Shown here one piece after another: positions 1 to 11,720 of a stretch of DNA of 64,000 bases. The translations under genes and the position numbers were made by a program. Every line of letters starts with the position of its first letter. The first letter of the stretch is position 1. The stretch comes from Tetracentron sinense (Eukaryota > Streptophyta > Magnoliopsida > Trochodendrales > Trochodendraceae): positions 43,509,323 to 43,573,322 of the forward strand of contig CM026562.1 of NCBI GenBank assembly GCA_015143295.1, in the 5' to 3' direction. Below the pieces are notes generated by a model. It did no database searches. It saw only the letters and a program-made list of their open reading frames with translations, and was not told where the DNA came from.

Positions 1-2351
1 TCTTTATTACGTAATCGATAACTATAGTTTACAATATATATACCTTCGAGGATCCTAACACCTAGGAATTAGGGAATTTGGTTGATAGTAAATTGGTAGG
101 AGCCTCACCCCTAGGGACTCAGAGAAACTGAGTCCACCCACTATGGGAGATACACATCCACCACTCGAGCAACAGGAGGGTGGTGTATTCTAAAATTGGC
201 TCACAACCACCAAATACAAAAGTCTTCCAAATTGCTCTTTGACAAAGTAACACACAACAAGTTTCAGAATATCTTAAAACTACAAAAAAGAGCCTTTAAA
301 TTACGTCCCTCCTCTTTAGATGCCTATAAAATTAAGTCCAAAGATCGTAAACCAGGTAGAGAAAACCATGATACGTGTTACTGTAGGTGGAAGAGAGATT
401 GATCCATAGAGATAGTTTAGCCCCACTTCTAAAAACCAAATAAATAAGTCTATCATTTTACTTAATTTATGTATAGAAGAGGGCAAGTTATTTTGACCAA
501 GTTTTATCCAAAAAACGTACTAAAAATGTGTTTAAAATACTTTTCTCAGGGCGAGTGTTTCCTGTATAAAATTTTGAAATAAGTTTAAATTGTTTGTGAA
601 AAATGTTATTAAATGGTATTTGCTAACATTGGTTATACATCTATAAGAGTAGTTAGGTTAGTATTTAAACCTCGACATACAAACCTAGCAAGAATTGTGT
701 CTGTCGTTATTAAATGGAAGAATTGTAAGGATTTTTAGGGTTTACATGAAAATCAAACGATTATTGTTTTGCTCTCTTGATATTTATCTCAATACCAAGA
801 TCCCATTATTTTCTTACGGGCATAGTTGTAGTAAATATGTATTAGCCACACGAATGAAGAAGAATAAGAACAAGAAAAGATTGGAATGAAGTCGGTAATA
901 GAAGGCTTGTTTATCCCCTTGGTGATCACATTTGAACACAGGATCGACACAACTAACTGGGGTTGTGGCCTAACTGTATATCTATGGCCAGAAAAATAAA
1001 ATCGACACAACTAAAATATTTGTGTATTAGTGTTGAATTAATTAAGCAACTTGGTTTAGTGACCATAGTTTTTGAGTCACATTCCACTTACTAATCACCT
1101 TGTAAACACCAAGTGGGATTATTATTATTATTTTCATGAAATAAAGCTAGACGCCTAGGAGGTCATGGTCTTGGATAAACTAGAAGACATAAAAAACAAA
1201 AAGTAGCCGTGTAATGTGAACTAGACATCCCTTTATTAGGACAAAATTAGGTGAGATCTAATTCCAATCTAAAATGGGTAGTTAGAGTTATGTAAGCGGC
1301 ATCCTCCGAGTAGTGTTATGGTGCGTCTGGATTAGATAAACATATAAATGACCCCCCCCCCCCCCCCCCCCCCCCCCCGGTCACATCCCATTATATGTTG
1401 GTACCAAGAACAGAAATGTAGTTTGACAATATCATCCATGGTCTAAGCATTTTAGATCCAGTTAATTCAGTACCTTCTTAGATGACCAAAAGCATAATCA
1501 AAACAAGTGAGTTTTGAATTGTGTAAGCATCTATTTACAAGCTTGAGTCATTAAAGTTTTTGTTTGGTAGGTGACTTCATTTATCTAGATTAGTATAAAG
1601 GTGAGTCTCTCAAGTCTCAACCGCTACACTGGCCAACTCGAAAACGAATCCTCCGCCAAAAGATAAAAAACGTCTTACCACTAGGCACTCCGCACTAGAG
1701 CAAACCCTCGGAATCTATTTTGCAAGGGTGTGAAATTTTGCAAGGGAAATGTTAGGACCAATTTCTCTCTTCCCCCACTTTCTCTACCAAACCAACATGC
1801 GTCCTTACTTTTCCAGACTGTTTTTGCAAATGATTAAAACTAAGGGAGAGGGTCTAAGAAATGAAGCTTTTTGCAGCCAGAAAAAATAAGGATATCTGCT
1901 GGTCTCGTGGAGAGGAAGAGAGAAACTGGGGCTAGCATTCTCATTTGCAATTTGGGTACTTCACCAATTGCGCAGCAGCCTATATATCCAGAGCGAGCCC
2001 GCCATTGATTATTGCAAATGGTGTTTATTAAGATAGATTAGGGACGCGTGAGTGCTCAAGTATTCGGGAATATGAAGAGGTTTCTATACTGAATTTTATG
2101 AAGTAGAGGGAGAGGGGCCCTTTAAAATGTTTTAAATAAATCGATACATAGAGCCATTGAATCACATTTTCTTCTTTGTTGGGTGTGTGTATGCTAAAGC
2201 ACTGGCAATGAAAATTCTATGTCGGTACGTCTCTTCTCCTCTTTCATGTTATTTTCACTTTGCACCAGCTTCTTTTTCAGTATCCATCATTTTGGTCCAA
2301 CTCTATGCCATGTTAGGAATTAAGTTTGTTAATAGTAAGCACATGGGCAGT
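1..2351. other. Intergenic, no recognisable gene
   Basis: No open frame longer than about 70 codons has a recognisable motif on either strand, and no splice-linked coding segments were found. The stretch is A+T-rich with a 27-nt C homopolymer at 1352-1378. It ends at the left LTR of the copia element. It may contain old transposon remains that I cannot name. Confidence 0.5.
1352..1378. repeat. Poly-C homopolymer (27 nt)
   Basis: An uninterrupted run of 27 C. Similar long C or G runs occur at 13513-13525, 17789-17809 and 45829-45849. Runs of this length are prone to assembly and polymerase length errors, so the exact count is unreliable. Confidence 0.9.
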
Positions 2352-2604
2352 TGATAGAAGATACCACACCTCCAAAATAGGAAGACATCTACTGTATTTT
2401 GGATTTGGGAGATTATCTTTCCTTGTTCTTTGGAAAGATTATCTTTCCTTATTCTTTGGGATGTTTGCACCAAAATAGGAAACTAATCTTTGTGCAACTG
2501 TAAAAGATTCTTTTACCACTTTAAATACAATACCTCACAGCTCTCACAACTCACTTTGAGTTGGAGATTTCACTCAAATTCCTTCTGAATTTCAAAAGTC
2601 TTTA
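2352..2604 (+). repeat. 5' LTR of the copia element
   Basis: Matches 7196-7451 almost base for base from agaagatac to caaaagtcttta. It contains an internal duplication of gattatctttcctt (near 2411 and 2437), shared by both LTRs. It is followed directly by the primer-binding site. Confidence 0.92.
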
Positions 2605-2615
2605 TGGTATCAGAG
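2605..2615 (+). other. Primer-binding site (initiator Met tRNA type)
   Basis: The sequence tggtatcagag directly follows the left LTR. It is the standard plant copia site complementary to the 3' end of initiator methionyl tRNA and fixes the left LTR end at about 2604. Confidence 0.85.
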
Positions 2616-2645
2616 TGATACGTGAGGTCTGAGAGTTGTTCATCA

Positions 2646-5600
2646 ATGGCAAACACAACCTACCCTTACCCATCATCTCTCAACGTGGGTAACTTCGTTT
2701 CAATCAAGCTAACACTGTCTAATTTCCTTCTATGGAAAACACAGTTGATGGGGCTCATTGAAAGCCAAGATATGGTTGAGTTTATCAATGGTGAACAAAC
2801 CATTCCAAAACGCTATATTGCTGCTTCAGCCGCTGAAGGTGTGACCAAGAAAGATGTTGATCACAACCCTGCCTATCTAGCTTGGAGACGTTCAGATCGC
2901 CTTCTTCGTGGGTGGATCACAAGGACATTGTCTAAAGAGGTGCTCGGATTGGTGGTCAGACTTGACACTGCATCCGAAGTCTAGAACACTCTTCTCAATC
3001 ATTTTGTACAAGGATCACAGGAGAGAGAGTTCTGTCTTCTCCAACAACTGCAGCTCCTATGCAAAGGAACTTCAACCATGTTTGAATATATTCGGACTTT
3101 TAAAGGTTTTTGTGATGATCTGGCGGCCATTGTTAAGCCTGTGGATGTCCGATGAAAAGTCTTGGATCTGCTCAAGGGTCTCGGTCACGGTTATGAGTCA
3201 TTTGTCACTGCAATGCTCAAACCACCGATCCCTCCTTATTCTAAATTGATCCCTCTACTCCTTAGCCATGAGACGATGAAAAACCTCCACAACCAGTAGA
3301 GCCTCAACTACAATGTAGCATTCTTTGGCCAACGGCAAAGCGGCCATAAACATTCAAATAAAAAGGGCAACCAAGGAAGCAACAAGACTCCAAACCAAAC
3401 AAATCAAGGTGAAAATATGGGGTCATTTTCTTCTAGGGGTCATGGCTTCACTCAGGCTGGATAGCAAAACAATTGAATTGATAACACTCAAGGTGGTTCA
3501 TCTATTAATAGAAATGAGCAGTCCAGCCAGCGATCTAATCAAGAGAAGGACTTTGTCTGCCAAATCTACAAATTAAAAACCAAATCATTCGGCTATTCGT
3601 TGTTGGCACCGCTTCAACCAGACTTACCAACCTGAGGAGATTCCTCAAGCACTAGCAGCCATGACTCTCCATGACAAGCAAGATGCAGCTTGGTTTCCAG
3701 ACACTGGCGCCTCTATTCACATGACATCCGATCCTAGTAAGCTGCAATCTTTGTCTAATTATTTTGGTTTTGAGAAAATCATTGTTGGTAATGGTGATGC
3801 TCTCGATATAACACATGTTGGGTCGACATCTATTGGAGTTGGTAGTACATAACTGAAATTTAATAATGTGTTGGTGGTTCTTGATATTAAAAAGAATTTG
3901 CTATCTGTTAGTCAAATGACTTCTGAACATCCACTCATCTTTGAGTTCTCATCAGAAGGGTTTGTGATAAAGAACAAGGAAGCAAGAGCAGTGATAGCAA
4001 CAGGAAGCAGGAGGGGTACTGACCTCTATGACTTGCAACTAGAAGTACAAGAAGCTTTATTCTCAACCAGATCTCGAGTTACTAGTAATGAAGTATGGCA
4101 TCAACGGCTTGGCCATCCACAAATGAGGGTCGTTGATTTTCTTCGAAGAAATAAGTTGATTTCCAGCAGTTCGTTCAATAAGGTTGAGGTAGTTTGTAGT
4201 AGTTGTCAAATGGCTAAGTCATGTAGCTTCCCTTCTTATTATTTGGTACGTTTTTTGATGAACTACTTGCTAAGTTTCAATGTGATTTATGGGGACCAGC
4301 CCCAGTTCTCTCATGTCAGCGTTTAAATACTATGTTCTTTTCGTGGATGAATGCACAAGATTTACATGGTTCTTTCAGCTGAAAAATAAGTCTAATTTTC
4401 TGGCTTGTTTTATAAATTTTCATACGTTTATACAAACACAATTTGATAAGAAGATTAAAGTATTTCAGACAGATGGAGGAGAGGAGGAGAGTTCATCAAT
4501 AAGGATGCTTTATCTTACTTTTCCAAACATGGAATCCATTACCAAATGTCATGTCCAAGGACACCGGAGCAAAATGGACTGGTGGAACGGGAACATAGAA
4601 ATGTGACAGAACTTGGTTTAACCATGTTGTTCCATACTCATGTTCCAAAAAGGTTTTGGTTGGAAGCTTTTGGATCGGTTGTTTGGTTGATAAATCGTCT
4701 ACCCTCAAGGGTCCTTGAGATGAAAAGCCCATTTGAGAAATTGTTTGCAAAGAAACCCGATTATACCTCATTACGAGTGTTCGATGGTAGGTGTTTTTCC
4801 TAGCTACAAGAATATGCAAAAACTAAATCTGACCCACGCTCCCCGCCATGCGTTTTCATGGGCTACAACCATCAATTTAAAGGATATTGTTGCTTTTATC
4901 CTCCTACGGGTAGAACGTACGTATCTCGCCATGTGGTGTTTGATGAAAACACTCTTCCCTTCAAGGACCCGAGCTCTTTGTTTTCATCTACCAATGATAA
5001 TGTTGAAATAACATGCTTTAATGAGTGGATTACAGGTGGTACAGATTTTTCATTGCCAAGCTCATCCCCACCCTTCCACGTTGTTGGCCATTCACCACTA
5101 ACAGAGAATGTGGTTCCACAAGTTGATCAAAGGGCTGCCCTTACTTCTCCACATGTCCCTATTATCACTGATCCGAACTCTCCATTGACAATTCCACAAG
5201 CTGAACAACCAGCTGCCCCCACTTCCGCATATGTTCCTGTTATCCTTGATCCGGACCAGCCAACGGCAACTCATGTGGATCAACCTATTATACAGCAACA
5301 CCACAATCAATCACTCACCATGCCGGCTACCAATAGGACTGATTCGGCTCCCACAAAATATTTGGCACCAACATCCACTATTGTCCCGTATGTACATGAT
5401 CATACCGTCCAAGAACAAAGTCCCTCTCATGACACTTTGCCTTTATAGCAGGTCTCGGATGAGCATAATAGTAGCAAGCCTAGTTTCACCCATGGTGAAA
5501 CACCCCTGGCCCATCCCATGGAGCCCTCTACAGTTACCATAATTCATCCTCCACAACAGGATCTTGGCCATGCCACTCACACAATGATGACTCGGTCTCG

Positions 5601-7190
5601 GGATGGAATCGTCAAACCCAATCCCAAGTATTTATATACGGCTGAAAATATTCCAACTGAGCCCAAGTCCATAAAATCCGCATTCAGGCACCCCGGCTGA
5701 TTATTGGCAATACAAGAGGAGCTTGCCGCACTTCAACACAATGACATGTGGGAGCTGGTCCCACGTACTTCTCAAATGAATATCGTCTGAGGTAAGTGGG
5801 TTTTTAAAACAAAACTACATTCTCATGGTACTCTTGAACGGTTGAAAGCACGACTCATTGCCAAAGGATTCAATCAAGTTCCAGGCATTGATTTCATCGA
5901 AACATTTTCCCCTATCATCAAACCAGCGACGATCCACACCATTCTCACTGTTGCATATTTGGCTCACAACTGGGACATCCGTCAGTTAGACGTCAAGAAT
6001 GAATTTCTAGGTGGAAAGCTCAATGCACCCGTCTACATGAAGCAACCTCCTGGGTTCAAAGACTCATACAGATCAGACCATGTTTGTCATCTCAAACGAG
6101 CTCTATATGGGCTTTGGCAAAGCCCCACGTGCTTGGTTCGATAGATTCAGCCTTTTTCTACTTTTATTTGGGTTCTATTGTAGCTCTACCGATTCTTCCT
6201 TATTTGTCCTTAATGGTCGACATGGTACTATCCTTTTACTTTTGTTTGTGGATGACATCATCCTCACCGGTAATAACCCATCATTTCTCAATCGGTTTAT
6301 TGCTCTTGGGCCAAGAATTTTCCATGAAGGATCTTGGCTACTTGCATTACTTCCTTGGTGTGCAAGTCCATCAGTTCAATAGTGGCATATTCCTCGATCA
6401 AGCTAAGTTTGCAACTGAACTAATTGAATGGACCCATATGACAGGTTGTAAGCCCATTGCCACACCAATGGTGTCCAAGCTTCGATCTCCAGCCCATGGT
6501 GATGAGCTATTCCATGACCCATAATTCTATATAAGCATTTTGGGTGGGCTTCAGTACTTGACCTTCACGAGGCCCGAAATTTCCTTAAGTGTAAATCATA
6601 TGTGCCAATACATGTGCCAACCCACCAATTTCCACTTCCAACTCGTCAAGAGAATACTCAGATATGTTCAAGGCACCATTGATCATGGGATTCAATTGAT
6701 TGCCAACAATGCCCTTGTTTTGCATCGATTTTTGGATGCTGATTGGGTTGGATGCCCACCCACTCGTCATTCAACAACTGGTTTTTATACTTATTTGGGA
6801 GGGAACCGTATATCTTGGAGTGCCAAGAAGCAGCCTACTATCGCAAGATCAGGCGTAGAAGCTGGATATCGAGCCATGGCCTCTACAGCTGCCGAAATCA
6901 CATGATTCTTCATTTCTTCTATGAGATATTGGCCTTTATCTAGATCAGCCTCCGACACTCTTTTGCAGCAACATCTCGGCCCTCCATCTCACAATCAATC
7001 CGGTGTTTCACGCACGTGAGATTGATTATCACTTTGTTCGAGAGAAGGTGACATTAAGATTATTGATCACACGATTCATTTCCTCCAATAATCAAGTGGT
7101 GGACATCTTCACCAAGGCCCTCCCACGTCAACAATTCATGCAGCTTCGATCCAAACTGGGCCTTTGGCATTCTCCTCGGCCCAGTTTGAG
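2646..7190 (+). pseudogene. Copia gag-pol polyprotein, broken
   Basis: GAG-like sequence starts at 2646 (LTLSNFLLWKTQLMGLIESQ region) and is lost by about 2983. The protease active site DTGA is at 3700-3711. The GAG-pre-integrase zinc motif includes WHQRLGH (from about 4096) and CSSCQMAK (from about 4195). Integrase catalytic context is seen at FQTDGGE (about 4460) and TPEQNGLVEREHR (about 4560). RT shows LDVKNEFLGG (about 5985) and FVDDIIL (about 6247). RNase H shows DADWVGCPPTRHSTTG (about 6736) and ends with DIFTKALP (about 7095). Readable segments lie in several frames separated by stops (for example 2982, 3850, 4323, 5446, 5698 and 6522), so no full-length protein can be made. RT and RNase H are the best preserved parts. 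Confidence 0.92.
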
Positions 7191-7195
7191 AGGGA

Positions 7196-7451
7196 GTACA
7201 GAAGATACTACACCTCCAAAATAGGAAAACATCTACTCATGTATTTTGGATTTGGGAGATTATCTTTCCTTGCTCTTTGGAAAGATTATCTTTCCTTATT
7301 CTCTGGGATGTTTGCACCAAAATAGGAAACTAATCTTTGTGCAACTGTAAAAGATTCTTTTACCACTTTAAATACAATACCTCACGACTCTCACAACTCA
7401 CTTTGAGTTGGAGATTTCACTCAAATTCCTTTTGAATTTCAAAAGTCTTTA
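7196..7451 (+). repeat. 3' LTR of the copia element
   Basis: Second copy of the 253-bp terminal repeat. It carries three extra bases (cat) near 7238 relative to the left copy and a handful of substitutions. It follows the purine-rich tract gagagggag. Confidence 0.92.
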
Positions 7452-9134
7452 GATGTTACATGGGTTTAAGGGATTTCTCCCCTTTGAGGATGATCATGAA
7501 TTCTCTCAAGAAAAGCCTCATTACTCTGGTAGATCTCGATCTCTTACCCTTCATCTTTAAGGATTTCCATAGTGTGCTTCTCAGACTCTTAACTAGTCTC
7601 TCATGTTATCCTTCTTCCTCACCCCGGTCTCCCCATTTATTACTAGTTTAGTACGCCTTGGAAATCTAGTTTAGGTTGACCCGAGTTTAGATTATGTGTT
7701 GGAGATCAAATAATAGAATGCAGAATTATAAACCAACTTTCTTACCCGTGGAGAACTACCCCTTTTCCCCTTCTAGTGGAAGGGATCAATAGAACAGATC
7801 TAACAAAAAAGTAAACAAGCACACACACAAAGATAAAACAATAAAAGAGAACATGTATAAGAAAATTTATGTGGTTCGGCAAATAATTTGCCTACGTCTA
7901 TGGGACAAGATCCGATTACTTCTTTCTTTTCTAAGAAACCAATACAAGAACACTCTCCTCTCCGAAGAAGAATCTCTATCTCCTTCCCTAAAATCTTTCT
8001 CTAAGCCTTAGAATATTGCTTAATCACGTCTATTATCTCCACCCTGAAACCCTAGATCTATAAGTATATATTTATAAGCCTAAATCGGAGTCCTAGATTT
8101 TTAGAAAGTCCCAATTCGCTCAACTTTCCAAATTTAGGTTAAACAACTCCAGTTCCATGAAAATTGGTCGAGGTCAGCCGACTTTGCCACTAGACTTGTG
8201 CCTGTGAGCACGTTTGAGCCACACCTCAATACTATGCTTGTCCTCTCTCTTTACTCAACATTTTAGCCAAATTTCCAGGAAGAATTCCTCATTGGCATTC
8301 CCACGCCAGCTAGCTCCTCCACTTTTCGGCCCAATAATAGCATGTTACCAAGTCAAAGAGAGAGAGAGATTTGTGCATGAGATTTTGTCTCTCATGAAGT
8401 CCACATAAAGAACATATAAGTAAGATAGAAGTAAAATTATTCCGAATTACACAATGTTGGGCTACAAAATTCTAGTGGAGGCATGTAGGAAGATAAAACG
8501 TTCAAAGATCCCAAGAGAATGAATCTCACCTTGCTAGCTAAACATGGAAGATCCTATATGAAGAACTATCAAATATTCAGTCAATTTGGAGGATGATAAA
8601 GAGGAGATACTTCTTCCTCACTCCTCATTTATGGTGGCCAACCGAGCATCATATCAAGGCATCTCTTGAGTAGGGGGATATTTTTGGGGATGAGGAACTA
8701 CATAGTCTACTGCGGCAGTAAGTTAAGTATTTCCCTTTTGGATAGTAGGAAATGGCCGGAAAATAAATGTTTTGATTTCGTTAGAGCCGTCCATCTAGTG
8801 AACATGATTCCGAGCTATAAATCCCCATCTCTAAACAGTGAAGGATATGGGGAGATAATATCTGTTTGGGGGTAGAGCAATTACGTTTCAACTCATAATA
8901 GGAAAATTGCAGTGGAAACTAAACTCTATCATCAAACACCAAATAGTCCGAAAGAGACTTTGGTAGAGGACAACCCTGTAACCAAACGGATCCCAGGAGA
9001 CCCAACAAATTAGGGGGTATATGTGTAACAAAACAGAGATTAGTATAATCCTAATTCCTAAACGGACCACGCGAGGATAGGAACTAACAACAATAGACTT
9101 GAAACCAAATGACCCAAAATGAGACTAGAGTAAA
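7452..9134. other. Intergenic; possible old LTR fragment
   Basis: No coding region recognised. The stretch 7695-8130 contains tgtggttcggcaaa and tgcctacgtctatggg (about 7870-7905), a motif pair often seen in plant terminal-repeat elements. I see no second copy in the window, so a solo or broken LTR is only a suspicion. The rest is A+T-rich with no structure I could support. Confidence 0.35.
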
Positions 9135-9142
9135 ACTTTAAC

Positions 9143-9866
9143 TAGGGGCGGCAATTGGGTTGGGCTGGCCCGAAGCCCGATTGTTTGGCCCAAAGTTTAG
9201 GTGAGCTAAGCCTTCCTTACTTTGGGCTGGGCTAAGTTTGGATAAGAATATAGGCCCAAAGTTAATATCGGGCTGAGCTTGGGCTATCCTTAGATCGGCC
9301 CAAATTCAGCCCGACCCGAATTAAAAAAAAAATAAAAATTTATAAATAATATATCTATATATATAGAGAGAGAGAGAGAAAGGGAGAGAACGCCCACGGT
9401 TCATCTCTTTCACTCATCTTTTTTCTTTTTCAATTTTTATTCATTTTTCTTCCCTTTCCCCCTTTAATCTTCATAACATAAATTACATAAAGAGAGAAAT
9501 CCTTGCATGGTAGCAACCAAAAATTTACACTTTTCATTTGTTGTATCACCCTCACGAGCAAAAAGAGCAGCTGGGGCAGTAGTAACCCAAGTGGCCAGCC
9601 CAAAAGGAGACCCCACAAAAGGAAAGACCCCATTTTTTTAAGCATACTTTGGGCCCAAACTTAGTCTACTTTGGGCTAGCCCGAACTCAGTCTACTTTGG
9701 GCCAGTCTGAACTCGGTCCAAAGCCCGATATTATTTGTGAGCCGAGCTTGGGCTGGGGTGCTTGGTCTAAGATTGGGTTGAGCTGAGCTTGGGCTAAGGT
9801 TTTGAACTTTGGGCTGAGCTTGGGTTAACCCCAGCTCGACCCAGCCCAGCCTGATTGCCACCCCTA
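9143..9866. mobile_element. hAT-type MITE (724 bp)
   Basis: Terminal inverted repeats start with taggggcggcaattgggttg on the left and end with the complement of taggggtggcaatcaggctg on the right. The flanks carry a perfect 8-bp target duplication, actttaac, at 9135-9142 and 9867-9874. Eight-base duplications and a TAGGGGYGG terminus fit the hAT superfamily. The inside is built of repeats such as gggctgagcttgggc and has no transposase frame, so it is non-autonomous. Confidence 0.9.
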
Positions 9867-9874
9867 ACTTTAAC

Positions 9875-10483
9875 CAAACAGCCTAAGTTTGAACAAGAGA
9901 GGCTTGTAACCAAACAGTGCAGGCACAATATAATTATTCTACAGAATGAAAAATGCTTCCAAATAGTCAAAAGGAAATCAAAAGTAAGACAACAGCCAAA
10001 CCGCCAAAGAGTGGAATTCAGATTAGACCAATATAATACAAGAAATGGGTCAATTGCTACAAACAAGACTAGTATCCATAAAGAACTCAGTAATCCGTTA
10101 AAAGTAGATACAGATGAGTATGAAACCAAACACAAGTAAGTGTGTCGTATAATTTTGCTCTCATTAAGAACCGGGTTCAAGTGCCTGGCTCTGATGCTTC
10201 ATATGAAGAACAATCAATGTTAATGGCAGTGTACATGTGGGGAACTAGACAATAAAAAGGTACATTTTCATACTCTTTTTTTGGTATCCTAAAGGAGGTT
10301 AACCATTTTTGTTAACCAGTACAAGCTTGTAGGAGTATATTGGAGTGAATGCGAGCTAAGTTTAATCTCAAGTTTAATCTCATTGCAAGCGTAATGCCAA
10401 ATCTGTGCCAAATCTCTTGCACGTAGGAGGCTTTGATTATCTTCAAGAAGGACTTTAATAAAAGCAGTTGAGTAATTCACTGT

Positions 10484-10512
<29 letters not shown>
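9875..10512. other. Intergenic, ending in a TTA microsatellite
   Basis: No gene recognised. A (TTA)n tract at about 10481-10512 is the landing site of the Helitron that follows, and its continuation is seen at 10951-10970. Confidence 0.5.
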
Positions 10513-10515
<3 letters not shown>

Positions 10516-10950
10516 GTTGATCACGTGCGATGCACGTGAGAGAGAAAGTGGCGAGAGATTGGAAAGAGGGATTCTAGTGAGAGAATTTTATTTTTGTTTT
10601 AAAATTTTAACTTAAAGAGATGTAGTGGGTTGAAACCACTTCATAGCACATGTTCCAAGCAACCCGCTCCGCTCTCTTGCTCCCCGATTGGAGCTACTTT
10701 TTCTCTTGAAATTAGTTTCGACATAGAGAGAGTAGTCACTTCATTGAGAGAGACCAAGGAGGGAGTATGAGAGAAGATACGGATAAGGATTTGAGGGAAT
10801 CGTGGAGATATAGAGGGATTATTGTTAGTTGTAGTTGATATTACTTCATTACCCCTACTAACTCTTCTCATGTAAAATAAGACACCATAAAATTAGGACT
10901 CATTAGGAATATTAGAAAAAAATCAACTTCTCTCATTATAATAGTAGAGA
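10513..10950 (-). mobile_element. Complete non-autonomous Helitron (438 bp)
   Basis: Read on the minus strand the element starts TCTCTACTATTATAATGAGA at 10950 and ends with CTAG at 10516-10513. Just upstream of the end is a near-perfect hairpin, cacgtgcatcgcacgtg (10519-10535), five bases from the CTAG. The flanks are A on the 5' side and T on the 3' side, as expected for insertion between A and T without target duplication. It sits inside a (TTA)n microsatellite, so both insertion edges are clear. No Rep/helicase sequence is present, so it depends on an autonomous partner. Confidence 0.82.
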
Positions 10951-11643
10951 TTATTACTATTATTATAGTTATTTTTGTAAGATTATTTTATGAAATTGAG
11001 GGATTAAAGTAAAAATGATAATTTCAATTTGGGTGAAGACACATATCAACACAAGTGTAATTCCTGGTGGAGAACAACCCCACAACCCATTACATTCCAC
11101 CGTGGCCAAAGCTCCAACCCTAACAGGAGGACCTCATAAACCTGAAGCCTCAGGTTGATCTGGTTGCTTTTCTTGTTTTTTAATACTGGTACGAGGGTAC
11201 AGCTTCCACATCCAGTCTTTATAAGAAATGAATAATGTTTTACCTTGCAATTTCTTGCAACACACACACATGGATGAAATTGCCGGGATCCAAAATTAGA
11301 TAGGTCCGAACACAGAATTATGATAGAGATGTCTTTTCATTAAAAGAAAGAAACTTGGCCTTGATACAAGCAAGAATCCCAATAGAGAATGGGTCACCAT
11401 GTACATGGAAAATTACAAAGACTAATCAGCCGAAAATCAGAGAGACTCACCGGATTCTCTATTTTCGGGTGGAAGAGTGAAAAGGTCACCACTACTGAGG
11501 ATATCCCAAGTATGAAGGAGCACACGCACACATGTTTTAACAAGCATGTATGTCTAAATACACAGCCGCATATCTTGTTCATCTGGTAAAAAAAATGAAA
11601 TAAAACGACACCGTATACAAAACATAGCAATCCCACTATTTGT
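10951..11643. other. Downstream region of the PBL8-like gene
   Basis: No coding region recognised apart from the tail remnant at 11644-11688. This stretch should contain the 3' UTR and polyadenylation region of the minus-strand kinase gene. I could not place a poly(A) signal with confidence. Confidence 0.4.
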
Positions 11644-11688
11644 TCATTTCACCCTGAATGCTGCAGGGCCACCTGGGGAACAATTGGG
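11644..11688 (-). pseudogene. Out-of-frame remnant of the PBL8 C-terminal tail
   Basis: Downstream of the kinase stop, in a different frame, the minus strand reads PNCSPGGPAAFRVK followed by a stop. From memory of the family, Arabidopsis PBL8 ends in nearly the same residues after a 40-50-residue linker. Here only about 30 nt separate the kinase stop from this remnant. This is best explained by an internal deletion that removed the linker and shifted the frame. Confidence 0.65.
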
Positions 11689-11720
11689 GTAGAGAGAACT
11701 GGATAGAGACTTCACTTGCA

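Larger units (their letters stand above)
2352..7451 (+). mobile_element. Ty1/copia LTR retrotransposon, degenerate
   Basis: A 5.1-kb element with two LTRs of about 250 bp, a tRNA-iMet-type primer site just after the left LTR (2605-2615) and a purine tract just before the right LTR (about 7186-7198). Coding order is GAG, protease, integrase, reverse transcriptase, RNase H. Integrase before RT is the diagnostic copia order. Every domain is broken by stops and frameshifts, so the element cannot move by itself. The LTRs differ at about seven sites plus one 3-bp indel, roughly 97% identity by eye. No clear 5-bp target duplication is seen (gcagt on the left, gatgt on the right). It lies outside any gene. 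Confidence 0.93.

Noticed and set aside
4496-4819. Minus-strand frame of 107 codons within the copia element
   Set aside because: Shadow of the integrase coding strand; no independent motif.
2341-7466. acatggg on both sides of the copia element as a target duplication
   Set aside because: It lies 5 bp outside the left LTR and 6 bp outside the right LTR, is 7 bp rather than 5 bp, and does not abut either end.
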